In this document: positions 53,236-62,204 of the stretch, one piece after another
Layout of the letters: each line of letters starts with the position of its first letter
Position numbering within the stretch: the first letter of the stretch is position 1
NCBI GenBank assembly: GCA_905197685.1
Contig: CAJJZS010000007.1
Location: 51,133-115,132 of the forward strand
Reading direction: 5' to 3'
Origin: an uncultured Oscillospiraceae bacterium
GTDB lineage: Bacteria; Bacillota; Clostridia; Oscillospirales; Ruminococcaceae
Length of the DNA stretch: 64,000 nt
Made by a program: the position numbers and the translations under genes
The notes under the pieces: model-generated
Seen by the model: the letters and a program-made list of their open reading frames with translations, nothing else
Told to the model about the DNA's origin: nothing
Databases searched by the model: none

Positions 53236-54492
53236 ATGGATACAAAACAGAGATTATGGAAGTTGGTAGAAGAAGAAAAATCAGAATTGTTAGAGATTTG
53301 CTCAGATTTGATAAAGATTCCAAGCGTAACAAAAGAGCAGAATGAATCGATTGTTGATTTTGTAACATCATACTTAACGGCAGCCGGAGTAGAAAATAAA
53401 GTTGTGCGGGGACCGGAAAATATGCCCAGTATTTTAGCACAAATAGGAGATGAAAACGGAAAAACGGCGTTGATTAACGGGCATAATGATGTTGTGCCCG
53501 TAGGGGATTTGAGCAGATGGAATTATTCTCCTTATTGCGGAACAATTACAGATAAACATATTTTAGGAAGAGGCACTTCTGACATGAAATGCGGTGTAGG
53601 AATTGCGTTGTTCTTAATAAAAATGATAAAGAAACATCAGTTAAATTTAAAAGGAAAATTAAAAATTCAAATTGTCCACGATGAAGAATCCGGAGGAGAA
53701 AAAGGTTCTATGTGGTTGGTTGATAACGGATATGCAGATGATGTGGATTTTTGCTTAATTCCGGAACCAACATCTTACAATAATGTAGAAGTTGGACAAA
53801 AGGGAAGTATGAGGATAAAAATAACCACATATGGAACACCGGTGAACGGAAGCATTATCAACTATGTTGGTGAGAATGCAGTACATAAAATGGTAAAAAT
53901 ATTAAGTCGAATGGATGAAATATCAAAATTGGAAGGGGATTATCGGGAAGACCAACAACAAGTTTTGAAAGATTCCAAACAGGTAATTATGGATTGCTTT
54001 GGAGTTCCCGGAGTAGAAAATGCCATAGACCATGTTAATGTAAATATTATGAAGGTAGATGGTGGTTTAAGCAACAGTATGACACCGGAAATGTGTGAAG
54101 CTATGGTAGGAACTTTAGTTCCGGTAGGAATTTCGACACAAGCGGTAAAAGATAAATTAGCTCAAATTATTAAAGAAGAAGGAATGACGGGAGTAAAGGT
54201 AGAATACCCGCGTTGCAAAGATGGGGCATGCACTGATGTTAATACGGATTTAGTAAAATCTGCTGTTCATAATGCACAAACAGTATGGAATAAAAAAGTA
54301 GTTCCGGCATATCAGTGGGCGACCAGCGACGCAAAGTTTTTTAGATATCGGGGAATTCCGACGATTCAATACGGTCCGGCAAACACAGAAGGAATTCATG
54401 CCTACAATGAGAATGTGGATATAGAAGATGTTGTAAACTGTGCAAAAACTTATTTTGGTATCCTGGAAGACTTAATCGGTTTTCAGTTGTAG
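53236..54492 (+). CDS. M20-family metallopeptidase (ArgE/DapE-like), first copy
   Basis: 418 residues. Two-zinc site residues are visible: His83 (NGHND), Asp116 (GRGTSDMKCG), Glu150-Glu151 (HDEESGG) and the late histidine in GIHAYNENVD. Substrates of this family are N-acylated amino acids or dipeptides in the cytosol. About half of its residues match the next gene, so the pair arose by tandem duplication. It probably hydrolyses the imported ligand. Confidence 0.9.
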   Translation: MDTKQRLWKLVEEEKSELLEICSDLIKIPSVTKEQNESIVDFVTSYLTAAGVENKVVRGPENMPSILAQIGDENGKTALINGHNDVVPVGDLSRWNYSPYCGTITDKHILGRGTSDMKCGVGIALFLIKMIKKHQLNLKGKLKIQIVHDEESGGEKGSMWLVDNGYADDVDFCLIPEPTSYNNVEVGQKGSMRIKITTYGTPVNGSIINYVGENAVHKMVKILSRMDEISKLEGDYREDQQQVLKDSKQVIMDCFGVPGVENAIDHVNVNIMKVDGGLSNSMTPEMCEAMVGTLVPVGISTQAVKDKLAQIIKEEGMTGVKVEYPRCKDGACTDVNTDLVKSAVHNAQTVWNKKVVPAYQWATSDAKFFRYRGIPTIQYGPANTEGIHAYNENVDIEDVVNCAKTYFGILEDLIGFQL

Positions 54493-54509
54493 CAAGGAGT
54501 TGATAAAAA

Positions 54510-55781
54510 GTGAAAAATTTGACCCTGAAACAGACATGGTGGAAAATGATTGATGAAACAAAAGATGAACTTTTAGATTTATGTTCTCAGCTTTTGCAAA
54601 GACCCAGCATCAATCCACCAATCAATGCTGATGAAATTACAAATTATATTGTAAATTATTTAAAAGAAAATGAAATACCGTATGAATTGGTTTATAATAA
54701 ACCTAATATGCCGATTATTATTGCAACAGTAGGAAATTCGGAAGGAAAAACATTGTGTATCAACGGACATACAGATATTGTTCCACCCGGAGATTTGAGC
54801 AAATGGGAGTTTGATCCGCATTGTGGAACAATTACAGAAACGCAAGTACGGGGAAGAGGAGCTTCCGATATGTTGTGTGGTGTTGCACTTGCGTTGCATA
54901 TTGCAAAATTGATCGTGAAAAACAAAATTAAAATAAAAGGAAAATTAGTTTTACATCTGGTTTCTGATGAAGAAAGCGGAGGACAATATTGCAGTAAATG
55001 GTTAGTGGAAAATGGATATGCAAAGGAAATTGATGCAGTTATGCTCCCGGAACCCACTTCTTATAATAATGTGGAAAGCGGTTCTAAAGGAAGTGTGACA
55101 GCAATCATCAAGTGTTATGGAACACAGGCACACGGAAGTGTTTGCAGCTTTGTTGGAGATAATGCAATAGCCAAAATGATTCGTATTCTCAGCAGAGTAG
55201 AGGAATTAAGAACAATGCAGGCTATTTATGAGGAGCATCAACTTCCGGTTGTTGCAAATTCTAAAAAAATTGCAGAAACAATTTTAAAGGTTAAAGGTGT
55301 CGGAGAAGCGATAGACCATGTTACCTGTAATGTAAGTTATATTAAAACAGGAAACTCCGAGCAGTCTGCATCATCGGAATATTGTGAAGCAAGAGTAGGA
55401 TATGGCGTTCCGGTAGGAATTAGAGCAAATGATGTAAAAGAATCATTTGAACAACTGATTAAAGCGATGAATTTATCAAATGTTGAGATTGAGTATGTTC
55501 GTATTGCAGAGCCGACATACACTCCGGCTAAAGAGGAAATTGTACAAACTGCATTAGAAAACGCAAACTATATTTGGAACAAAGAAGTAATACCTGTTTA
55601 TCAGTGGGCTACCAGTGATGGAAAATATTATCGTTATGCAGGAATCCCCACAATTCAGTATGGTCCGGCTAATATTGATGGGGTGCATGGATATAATGAA
55701 TGTGCAGATATTCAAGACATTCTTAATTGTGCCAAAACATACTGCGCTGTCATTACAGATTTTTTAGGGGTTGAATTTTGA
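54510..55781 (+). CDS. M20-family metallopeptidase, second copy
   Basis: 423 residues, GTG start behind AAGGAG. Metal residues His87 (NGHTD), Asp120 (GRGASDMLCG), Glu154-Glu155 (SDEESGG) and the late GVHGYNECAD histidine are all kept, so it should be active. Diverged from its neighbour in the lid domain (about 190-310), which could give a different specificity. Last gene of the operon; terminator follows at 55836. Confidence 0.9.
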   Translation: MKNLTLKQTWWKMIDETKDELLDLCSQLLQRPSINPPINADEITNYIVNYLKENEIPYELVYNKPNMPIIIATVGNSEGKTLCINGHTDIVPPGDLSKWEFDPHCGTITETQVRGRGASDMLCGVALALHIAKLIVKNKIKIKGKLVLHLVSDEESGGQYCSKWLVENGYAKEIDAVMLPEPTSYNNVESGSKGSVTAIIKCYGTQAHGSVCSFVGDNAIAKMIRILSRVEELRTMQAIYEEHQLPVVANSKKIAETILKVKGVGEAIDHVTCNVSYIKTGNSEQSASSEYCEARVGYGVPVGIRANDVKESFEQLIKAMNLSNVEIEYVRIAEPTYTPAKEEIVQTALENANYIWNKEVIPVYQWATSDGKYYRYAGIPTIQYGPANIDGVHGYNECADIQDILNCAKTYCAVITDFLGVEF

Positions 55782-55835
55782 TTTTAGCTTTTATTTTTGA
55801 TAAAAATTAGATTACTTCCCTCCTTCAATAGAAAT

Positions 55836-55877
55836 GCACAAAAAGAGAGTCGATACTATTCGGCTCTCTTTTTGTGC
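55836..55877. terminator. Terminator hairpin, right copy of the repeat
   Basis: A 14-base-pair outer stem (GCACAAAAAGAGAG and complement) enclosing GTCGA/TCGGC. Core nearly identical to 44440-44477. Confidence 0.85.
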
Positions 55878-55884
55878 AAATATT

Positions 55885-55980
55885 TTATATGGAAATAGGA
55901 AGATGCAGTTTTTCGGACAAAGTACAAGAAAGAGTTGTCTTTCCGCTTCCCGGACAACCGATAACCAATATTTTATCCAT
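55885..55980 (-). pseudogene. Truncated P-loop kinase (31-residue remnant)
   Basis: ATG at 55980 behind AAGGAAG encodes MDKILVIGCPGSGKTTLS and thirteen more residues, the start of an adenylate-kinase-like or topology-modulation family P-loop protein (Walker A GCPGSGKT), then stops at TAA before the expected LPxYHLD segment. The rest of the gene is not in the window. It adjoins the repeated hairpin at the edge of the AT-rich block. Confidence 0.65.
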
Positions 55981-56041
55981 AGACTATCTTCCTTTTCTTC
56001 AAAAGTTAATTTCATAAAGCGGTGTTTAGATTTAATCTGCC

Positions 56042-56081
56042 AAAAAAACTCCGACTTTTTTAAAAAAGTCGGAGTTTTTTT
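56042..56081. terminator. Bidirectional terminator
   Basis: A 40-base perfect palindrome, AAAAAAACTCCGAC core, with T7 tail, between upp and the kinase remnant. Confidence 0.8.
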
Positions 56082-56215
56082 ACGATATAGGGCAAAAAAT
56101 TTGTTTGCTTTTTATCACCGAATACGAAAAATATTTAGATTCGGTCTGCCGCGGGCAGAAAAAGTTTCGTTGTCACCGTTTCTGCTTTCGCGAAACGGCG
56201 AGCAGATTCAATCTG

Positions 56216-56842
56216 CTATTTGGTGCCGAAGATACGGTCGCCGCAGTCGCCCAGACCCGGAACAATGTACTTGTCTTCGTTGAGCTTTTCGTCCAGAGCA
56301 GCGCAGAATACCTGAACATCAGGATGAGCGTCGGTCAGAGCGTTTAAGCCTTCCGGAGCAGCGATGATGCACATAAATTTGATGTTGGTTGCTCCGCTTT
56401 CTTTGAGCATCTGGATTGCTGCAACAGCAGAACCGCCGGTAGCAAGCATCGGATCCAGAACAACAACTTCGCGTTCATTGATATCGGAAGGCAGTTTGCA
56501 GTAGTATTTTACCGGCTGCAAGGTCTGCGGGTCGCGGTATAAGCCGATATGACCTACTTTTGCAGCAGGAACCATGGACAAAACGCCGTCAAGCATACCG
56601 ATACCTGCGCGCAGAATCGGAACGAAAGCCAGTTTTCTGCCTGCGATTACTTTGGTTTTAGCCAGAGCAACCGGAGTTTCAATTTCAATCTCTTTTAACG
56701 GCAGGTCGCGGGTTGCTTCGTAGCACATCAGCATGGAAACTTCGCTTACCAGTTCACGGAATTCTTTAGAGCCGGTGTTTTTGTTGCGGAGCAGGGAAAT
56801 TTTGTGCTGAATCAGCGGATGATCAAAAATCATAGGAGTCAT
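56216..56842 (-). CDS. upp: Uracil phosphoribosyltransferase
   Basis: 208 residues. PRPP-binding loop LDPMLATGGSAVAAIQML and the uracil-binding GLGDCGDRIFGTK at the end. Salvages uracil to UMP. Starts at 56842; a second Met three codons in is an alternative. Confidence 0.96.
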   Translation of the reverse strand: MTPMIFDHPLIQHKISLLRNKNTGSKEFRELVSEVSMLMCYEATRDLPLKEIEIETPVALAKTKVIAGRKLAFVPILRAGIGMLDGVLSMVPAAKVGHIGLYRDPQTLQPVKYYCKLPSDINEREVVVLDPMLATGGSAVAAIQMLKESGATNIKFMCIIAAPEGLNALTDAHPDVQVFCAALDEKLNEDKYIVPGLGDCGDRIFGTK

Positions 56843-57015
56843 ATCAATCGAACCCTTTCATTACTTAAATTCATTTTTACTAAGGCTTGTTTCAAAAGAA
56901 TCAAGCCCTACCTCTATTTTACAACAAACGGAGGAATAAGAAAATGCTTTTTGGCATATTTTTATTTGAAACGGCAAAAATCGGCAATTTACTGAAATAT
57001 CAGCCGGAATTTAGT

Positions 57016-57462
57016 TTATTTGCCGAAATTTTCTTCCAAAGCCAGAATCTTGTCCACTCTTCTCTGGTGGCGTCCGCCCTCAAACTCGGCGTCGAGGAAA
57101 GCGTCTACCATCATGCAGGCAAGTCCTGCGCCGACAACTCTGCCGCCGAAGCAAAGGACGTTTGCGTTGTTATGCAGTTTGGTATATTTTGCGCTGAAGC
57201 AGTCGGAGCAGCAGGCAGCGCGGATTCCTTTTACCTTGTTGGCAGCCATCGAGATGCCGATGCCGGTTCCGCAGATTAAAATTCCCTGTTCACATTCGCC
57301 GCTGACAATCTTGTCGCAGGCAGCTTTGGCAATGTCGGGATAATCCACCGAGTTTTCGTCATAACAGCCGACATCAATAAAATCAATGCCGCGTTCTTCC
57401 AAATGTTTTTTGATTTCCTGCTTAAGCAGGAAACCGCCGTGGTCGCTTCCGATTACGAGCAT
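57016..57462 (-). CDS. rpiB: Ribose-5-phosphate isomerase B
   Basis: 148 residues from ATG 57462 behind GAGGAGA. RpiB motifs GSDHGGFLLK and CGTGIGISMAANK are present. Isomerises ribose 5-phosphate and ribulose 5-phosphate. Next to upp, as in many Firmicutes. Confidence 0.95.
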   Translation of the reverse strand: MLVIGSDHGGFLLKQEIKKHLEERGIDFIDVGCYDENSVDYPDIAKAACDKIVSGECEQGILICGTGIGISMAANKVKGIRAACCSDCFSAKYTKLHNNANVLCFGGRVVGAGLACMMVDAFLDAEFEGGRHQRRVDKILALEENFGK

Positions 57463-57501
57463 AGTTGTTCTCCTCTCAAAAATCAATCTGGATATTAAAA
57501 T

Positions 57502-57536
57502 AAAAACAGCAAAAAATTTGCTTTAAGGCTGTTTTT
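57502..57536 (-). terminator. Terminator overlapping the end of tsaB
   Basis: AAAAACAGC and GCTGTTTTT form the stem; T-rich tail on the minus strand. Confidence 0.65.
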
Positions 57537-58245
57537 TCAGCTTGAGCTGAAGTTCCCGCTGGGCCTGGGGCAGTTTTAAATAAACAGGGACAAGCTGCTG
57601 CGGGGAAACGGTCTGTATGTGTCCGCTGCGCACTCCTTCATAGGCGGCAAGTCCTACGCCGTGCGCGTGCTGAAGCAAAAGATGATTGCCGGGAAGGTTA
57701 CAGCGCCGCTGCGGGGCAATGCTTTGCAGCTTCTCCTTTACCATCTGCGCCCCATCGCCTAACAGGGTCAGCGGAAGCTCTTCCGGCAGCTTTGCAAGCT
57801 CTGCGCAAAGTTCGTCTGTCATCATGGCGCAGTCCTCATGCAGACGCTGCATCCGGCGGTCCGCATCAAACCATGCGGTGTAAACCTGACCGCATCGCGC
57901 GTCCAGAGCGGGGCAGATAATGCCGCTGCGGTCATAAAGATTATATGTAAGTCCTTCCAAAGAAGAAACGGCAACGCAGGGTTTTTCCAATACCTGAGCC
58001 ATTCCCTTTACGGCAGCAACGCCGATACGCAGTCCGGTGAAGGAGCCGGGACCGACCGAAACGGCGAACAAATCGACGTCTTTTATCGACATATGGCTGC
58101 ATGAAAGCATCGCTTCCGCCATCGGCATGATGGTCTGGCTGTGCGTCAGGTGCGCGTCGGTGTAAAATTGGGCAATCGGGCGGTCATCCTCCAACAAAGC
58201 GCAGGAGGCTGCTGCTGCCGATGTGTCCATCGCAAAGATAATCAA
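57523..58245 (-). CDS. tsaB: tRNA t6A synthesis protein TsaB
   Basis: 240 residues from a TTG at 58245, eight bases after GGAGG. N-terminal FAMDTSAAAASCAL and SVGPGSFTGLRIGVAAVKG mark the ASKHA fold. With TsaD and TsaE it makes N6-threonylcarbamoyladenosine on tRNA. 13 bases after tsaE. Confidence 0.94.
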   Translation of the reverse strand: MIIFAMDTSAAAASCALLEDDRPIAQFYTDAHLTHSQTIMPMAEAMLSCSHMSIKDVDLFAVSVGPGSFTGLRIGVAAVKGMAQVLEKPCVAVSSLEGLTYNLYDRSGIICPALDARCGQVYTAWFDADRRMQRLHEDCAMMTDELCAELAKLPEELPLTLLGDGAQMVKEKLQSIAPQRRCNLPGNHLLLQHAHGVGLAAYEGVRSGHIQTVSPQQLVPVYLKLPQAQRELQLKLKKQP

Positions 58246-58258
58246 AGACAAAACCTCC

Positions 58259-58681
58259 TTATCGGGAAATAAAAATTTCGCGCTGCTGCGGGTCATTTTC
58301 CACCTTTTTCAGTTCTACGGTAATGGCGTTTTCGGGTAGCACCGCTTCGATGTTTTCGCTCCATTCAATGGCAAGGATTCCGCCGTAGTCCAGATAATCG
58401 AAGAAACCGGTAGAATATAAGTCTTCAAAGGTTTCAACGCGGTACATATCAAAATGGTACAGCGCGTGCGCGCCGTTTCCGTATTGATGTACTAAGGCGA
58501 AGGTGGGGCTGGACACATGGTCGGAAAGTCCCAGTCCGCGGCAAAGTCCTCTGGTGAAGGCGGTTTTTCCGGCTCCCATTTCGCCGCGATAGGCAATCAC
58601 ATCGCCGCTGTGCAGGGTAGCGGCAAAATCGGCGGCAATCTGCTCGGTTTCCCGGGCGCTGTGGCTCAGATAGTGTTTCAA
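58259..58681 (-). CDS. tsaE: tRNA t6A synthesis ATPase TsaE
   Basis: 140 residues, TTG start behind GGGGGA. Walker A GEMGAGKTAF and the HFDMYR motif are diagnostic. Drives TsaB/TsaD turnover. Operon with tsaB. Confidence 0.95.
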   Translation of the reverse strand: MKHYLSHSARETEQIAADFAATLHSGDVIAYRGEMGAGKTAFTRGLCRGLGLSDHVSSPTFALVHQYGNGAHALYHFDMYRVETFEDLYSTGFFDYLDYGGILAIEWSENIEAVLPENAITVELKKVENDPQQREIFISR

Positions 58682-58708
58682 ATGTTCAGTCCCCCTTTTT
58701 TCCTTTCA

Positions 58709-58734
58709 TGGCAAGGGAGGTTTCAAATAAGAAA
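58709..58734 (-). terminator. Terminator after fhs
   Basis: A 10-base-pair stem GGGAGGTTTC / GAAACCTCCC, 22 bases past the fhs stop. Confidence 0.75.
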
Positions 58735-58755
58735 CCTCCCCCAAAAAGCAGTTGT

Positions 58756-60423
58756 TTAGAATAAGCCGTGGATGTGACCGTCGGAATCAATGTCGATTCG
58801 ATAAGCGGCAGGCTCTTTGCCGAGTCCCGGCATGGTCATGATTGCGCCGGAGAGAGCAACGATAAATCCTGCGCCTGCGGAAAGTTTCACATCGCGGATA
58901 TTGATTTTAAATCCGGTCGGACGACCCAGTTTGGAAGCATCGTCGGACAGAGAATACTGTGTTTTTGCCATACAGATTGGCAGTTTGTCTTTGCCGAGCT
59001 TTTCAATCTCCGCAATCGCTTTGTTTGCTTCGGAAGAGTAGGTTACGCCGTCTGCGCCGTAAATTACCTTGGCGATGGTTTCAATCTTTTCTTTAATCGG
59101 CAGATTGACGTCGTAAATCGGAGCAAAGTTTGCCGGTTTTTCACAGGCTTTTACAACCTTCTGCGCAAGCTCGATGCCGCCTTCGCCGCCCTTTGCAAAA
59201 ACATCGGAGAGGGCAAATTCTACATCGTTTTCCCGACAATAATTTTCCAGAACCTCAACCTCTTCGTCGGAATCGGTGAGGAAGTGGTTGATGGCAACAA
59301 CAACCGGAACGCCGAATTTCTTCATGTTCTCAACATGAGCGGCAAGGTTGCAAAGACCGGCTTTTACTGCTTCTACGTTTGGTTTTGCAGTATCTGCCTT
59401 TGGTACACCGCCGTTATATTTCAGCGCGCGCAGGGTAGCGACAACAACGATGGCGGAAGGAGCAAGACCGGCATAGCGGCATTTGATATCAAGGAATTTT
59501 TCGGCGCCCAGGTCGGAACCGAATCCGGCTTCGGTGATGGTGTAATCCGCCAGTTTTAAAGCAAGTTTGGTTGCTCTGACCGAGTTGCAGCCGTGCGCGA
59601 TGTTTGCAAAAGGTCCGCCGTGCATCAGGGCAGGGGTGTTTTCCAAAGTCTGAACAAGGTTTGGTTTGATTGCGTCCTTTAAGAGAACTGCCATCGAGCC
59701 GTTTACCTGAAGGTCTTTGGCGTAAACAGGCTTGTTGTCATAGGTGTAAGCGACCAGAATGTTGCCCAGACGCTCTTTTAAATCGTCCATATCGGCAGCC
59801 AGACACAAAATTGCCATAACTTCGCTGGCAACGGTAATCTGGAATCCGTCCTCACGCGGAACACCGTTTGCTTTACCGCCCAAACCGACGTTGACAAAGC
59901 GCAGAGCGCGGTCATTCATATCCATGCAGCGTTTAAACAGGACGCGACGCGGGTCGATGTTCAGCGGGTTGCCCTGCTGGAGGGAATTGTCCAAAATAGC
60001 GCAGAGCAGATTGTTTGCGGCGGTGATGGCGTGCATATCGCCGGTGAAATGCAGGTTGATGTCCTCCATCGGAACAACCTGAGCGTAACCGCCGCCGGCA
60101 GCGCCGCCCTTAATGCCGAATACCGGACCTAGAGAAGGCTCGCGCAGGGCGATGATCGCTTTTTTGCCGATCTTGCTCATCGCCTGACCCAAACCGACGG
60201 TTGTTGTGGTTTTTCCTTCTCCGGCAGGGGTTGGATTGATTGCAGTGACAAGAATGAGTTTTCCGTCCGGACGGTCGGAAAGGCGTTTGGCAAGGTCATC
60301 GGAGAGCTTTGCCTTGTAGTGACCGTACGGTTCCACTTCCTCGGGTTTGATGCCAAGCTCGGAAGCGACCTCGATGATTGGTTTCATTTTGCACTGCTGT
60401 GCGATTTCGATGTCTGTAAACAT
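58756..60423 (-). CDS. fhs: Formate-tetrahydrofolate ligase
   Basis: 555 residues, full length. P-loop TPAGEGKTTTTVGL near 65-79, GIKGGAAGGGYAQV and the KTQYSLSDD region are typical. It links formate and ATP to 10-formyl-THF, used in purine synthesis, in C1 flow and in acetogenic or glycine-synthesising routes, so it fits glycine metabolism here. GGAGG lies before the ATG. Confidence 0.97.
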   Translation of the reverse strand: MFTDIEIAQQCKMKPIIEVASELGIKPEEVEPYGHYKAKLSDDLAKRLSDRPDGKLILVTAINPTPAGEGKTTTTVGLGQAMSKIGKKAIIALREPSLGPVFGIKGGAAGGGYAQVVPMEDINLHFTGDMHAITAANNLLCAILDNSLQQGNPLNIDPRRVLFKRCMDMNDRALRFVNVGLGGKANGVPREDGFQITVASEVMAILCLAADMDDLKERLGNILVAYTYDNKPVYAKDLQVNGSMAVLLKDAIKPNLVQTLENTPALMHGGPFANIAHGCNSVRATKLALKLADYTITEAGFGSDLGAEKFLDIKCRYAGLAPSAIVVVATLRALKYNGGVPKADTAKPNVEAVKAGLCNLAAHVENMKKFGVPVVVAINHFLTDSDEEVEVLENYCRENDVEFALSDVFAKGGEGGIELAQKVVKACEKPANFAPIYDVNLPIKEKIETIAKVIYGADGVTYSSEANKAIAEIEKLGKDKLPICMAKTQYSLSDDASKLGRPTGFKINIRDVKLSAGAGFIVALSGAIMTMPGLGKEPAAYRIDIDSDGHIHGLF

Positions 60424-60737
60424 GGTGATTCCTCCTTAAAGATAAAAAGTAAGTAAGAATTGAAGTTTGCAGCACGGTTTTTTCGTTCTGTTTGATGTTG
60501 CGCAAAAGGGAAAAAACAGAGAAAAAAGGATTTTCCCGACAAGTACTGTCAGTGAGAAAAACGGTATGTCAGGTCGATCGGGTGCCGCCGAAAAATCGGG
60601 GGCGGGTGCTGCCGCAAGTATATGTCAGCGCATCGAATCAGACTGTTACATACATTTGGTACTTCTCAGTATACCATAATTTTGTGAGCGGGAAAAGAGG
60701 AAAGAGAAAATCTGTGACAATATTTACGGATTTTAGG
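60424..60737 (-). promoter_or_regulatory. fhs leader and promoter region
   Basis: A minus-strand -10 TATACT (60673-60668) with a weak -35 gives a leader of about 235 bases. It contains a CCGATTTTTCGG hairpin and two similar GGC(A/G)GCACCCG segments. I see no THF, ZTP or other known riboswitch consensus. Confidence 0.4.
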
Positions 60738-60766
60738 TTGAATCGGGGGAAAATTCATAATATAAT
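60738..60766 (+). promoter_or_regulatory. Promoter of the SEDS-family gene
   Basis: TTGAAT (60738-60743) and TATAAT (60761-60766), spacer 17. A 10-base-pair hairpin follows at 60781-60805 in the leader. Confidence 0.7.
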
Positions 60767-60828
60767 TAAGAAGCTGAAACAGGGAATTGCGCAAGGCAGT
60801 TCCCTTAACAAGAGAAAGGGTATCGAAT

Positions 60829-61965
60829 ATGAAAACAATTTTTTCTGCTGTCGGCAGATATATCCGGGAAACGGACTGGCTGCTTATGCTGTGCTGCGCC
60901 TCGCTGTCCGGATTCAGTACGCTGCTGATTTACAGCCTTTATAGAAACGGGGAAATCGGGAGACTGAACACCCTCTTAGTGCAGCCTGCGATGGCGCTGT
61001 GCGGTATGGCTGCCGCTGTTGTGCTTTCCAAAATCGACTACCACTCGATGGCGAAGATGTGGAAGTGGCACACCGTTTTTTGCTACGGACTGTCCTTGCT
61101 GGTTTTTCCGTTCGGGGTGCAGCGTGTGGAATGGGTTGATGACAAGGCGTGGCTGCAAATTCCGTTTACCAGCCTGAGTTTTCAGCCGTCGGAGCTGTTA
61201 AAAATTTCGTTTATCATCACCTTTGCCTACCATCTTTCCAAGGTGAAGGATCGGATGAACAACATCAAGCAGCTGGCGCTGCTGTGTCTGCACGGGGCAA
61301 TCCCCTGCGCGATTATTCACTTTCAGGGAGATGACGGAACGGCGCTGGTTATGGCGGTTATCTTTGCAAGTATGCTGTTTGTGGCGGGACTTTCCTGGAA
61401 ATATATCCTGCCGGTGTTGGCAGCAATTCCTCCGGCGGCGGTGGTTGCGTGGCAGTTTTTATTGGATGACGATAAAAAAGCGAGGATTTTGGCAGTGCTG
61501 AATCCGGCGCTTGCCGACCCGGCGATTACATGGCAGCAGCAAAGAGGCTTGATAGCAATCGGAAACGGCGGCGTATGGGGCAACGGCATCTTTATGGAAA
61601 CCGGACAGTTTCGCTATGTGCCGGAAGTTTACAATGACTTTATCTTTACCTATATCGGGGAAACGGTAGGGTTTATCGGCTGCATTGCAGTATTGGCGGC
61701 GCTTGCTTTTTTATGCATTAAAATTTTACACAATGCAAAGCGGGCGCAGGACGATTTGGGTACTTATATCTGTGTGGGCGTGTTTGCAATGATGGCAATT
61801 CAAATTATCATCAATATCGGAATGTGCCTGTCCATGTTGCCGGTTATCGGCGTTACGCTTCCGTTTTTGTCCGCGGGAGGAACCTCAACCGGAACATTGT
61901 ATCTGGGAATCGGCGTGGTGTTGAGCGTTTATGTTCACAGCGGAAAGGACCGATTGTTCGGATAA
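60829..61965 (+). CDS. SEDS-family peptidoglycan polymerase (FtsW/RodA/SpoVE type)
   Basis: 378 residues, about ten membrane helices. Motifs LSFQPSELLKISFII, the catalytic-region FQGDDGTALV, and TLPFLSAGGTSTGTLYLGIGVVLS match SEDS glycosyltransferases; the missing FtsW-type RTR motifs do not decide between RodA and SpoVE. Builds glycan strands from lipid II. Single gene, start at 60829 behind GAGAAAGGG. Confidence 0.88.
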   Translation: MKTIFSAVGRYIRETDWLLMLCCASLSGFSTLLIYSLYRNGEIGRLNTLLVQPAMALCGMAAAVVLSKIDYHSMAKMWKWHTVFCYGLSLLVFPFGVQRVEWVDDKAWLQIPFTSLSFQPSELLKISFIITFAYHLSKVKDRMNNIKQLALLCLHGAIPCAIIHFQGDDGTALVMAVIFASMLFVAGLSWKYILPVLAAIPPAAVVAWQFLLDDDKKARILAVLNPALADPAITWQQQRGLIAIGNGGVWGNGIFMETGQFRYVPEVYNDFIFTYIGETVGFIGCIAVLAALAFLCIKILHNAKRAQDDLGTYICVGVFAMMAIQIIINIGMCLSMLPVIGVTLPFLSAGGTSTGTLYLGIGVVLSVYVHSGKDRLFG

Positions 61966-61976
61966 GCGGTGTTTTC

Positions 61977-62003
61977 AGCCTCGGGGAAACCGGGGCTGTT
62001 TTT
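61977..62003 (+). terminator. Terminator after the SEDS gene
   Basis: AGCCTCGG / CCGGGGCT stem with T5 tail. Downstream to 62204 a GTTGCAC/GTGCAAC hairpin (62070-62090) and an A/T-rich stretch; no gene. Confidence 0.75.
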
Positions 62004-62204
62004 GATATTCGGTGAAATCATCCGAAGTGAAAAACGCCTTTTCACTAATACCCCGAAACGCCGGAAAAGTTGCACCGAAGTGTGCAACAATCACACATCT
62101 GTATAAAATTTATTTTTTTTAAAGAGGAAAGGAAGAAAAGGACAGAGAATCGAATCGTAATTTTAACATAAAATAAGTAAGAACAGGGAAAGGAAGGACA
62201 AAAG

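Noticed and set aside
60424..60660. THF or ZTP riboswitch upstream of fhs
   Set aside because: Gene context invites it, but I could not find the conserved cores of either class in the minus-strand leader.
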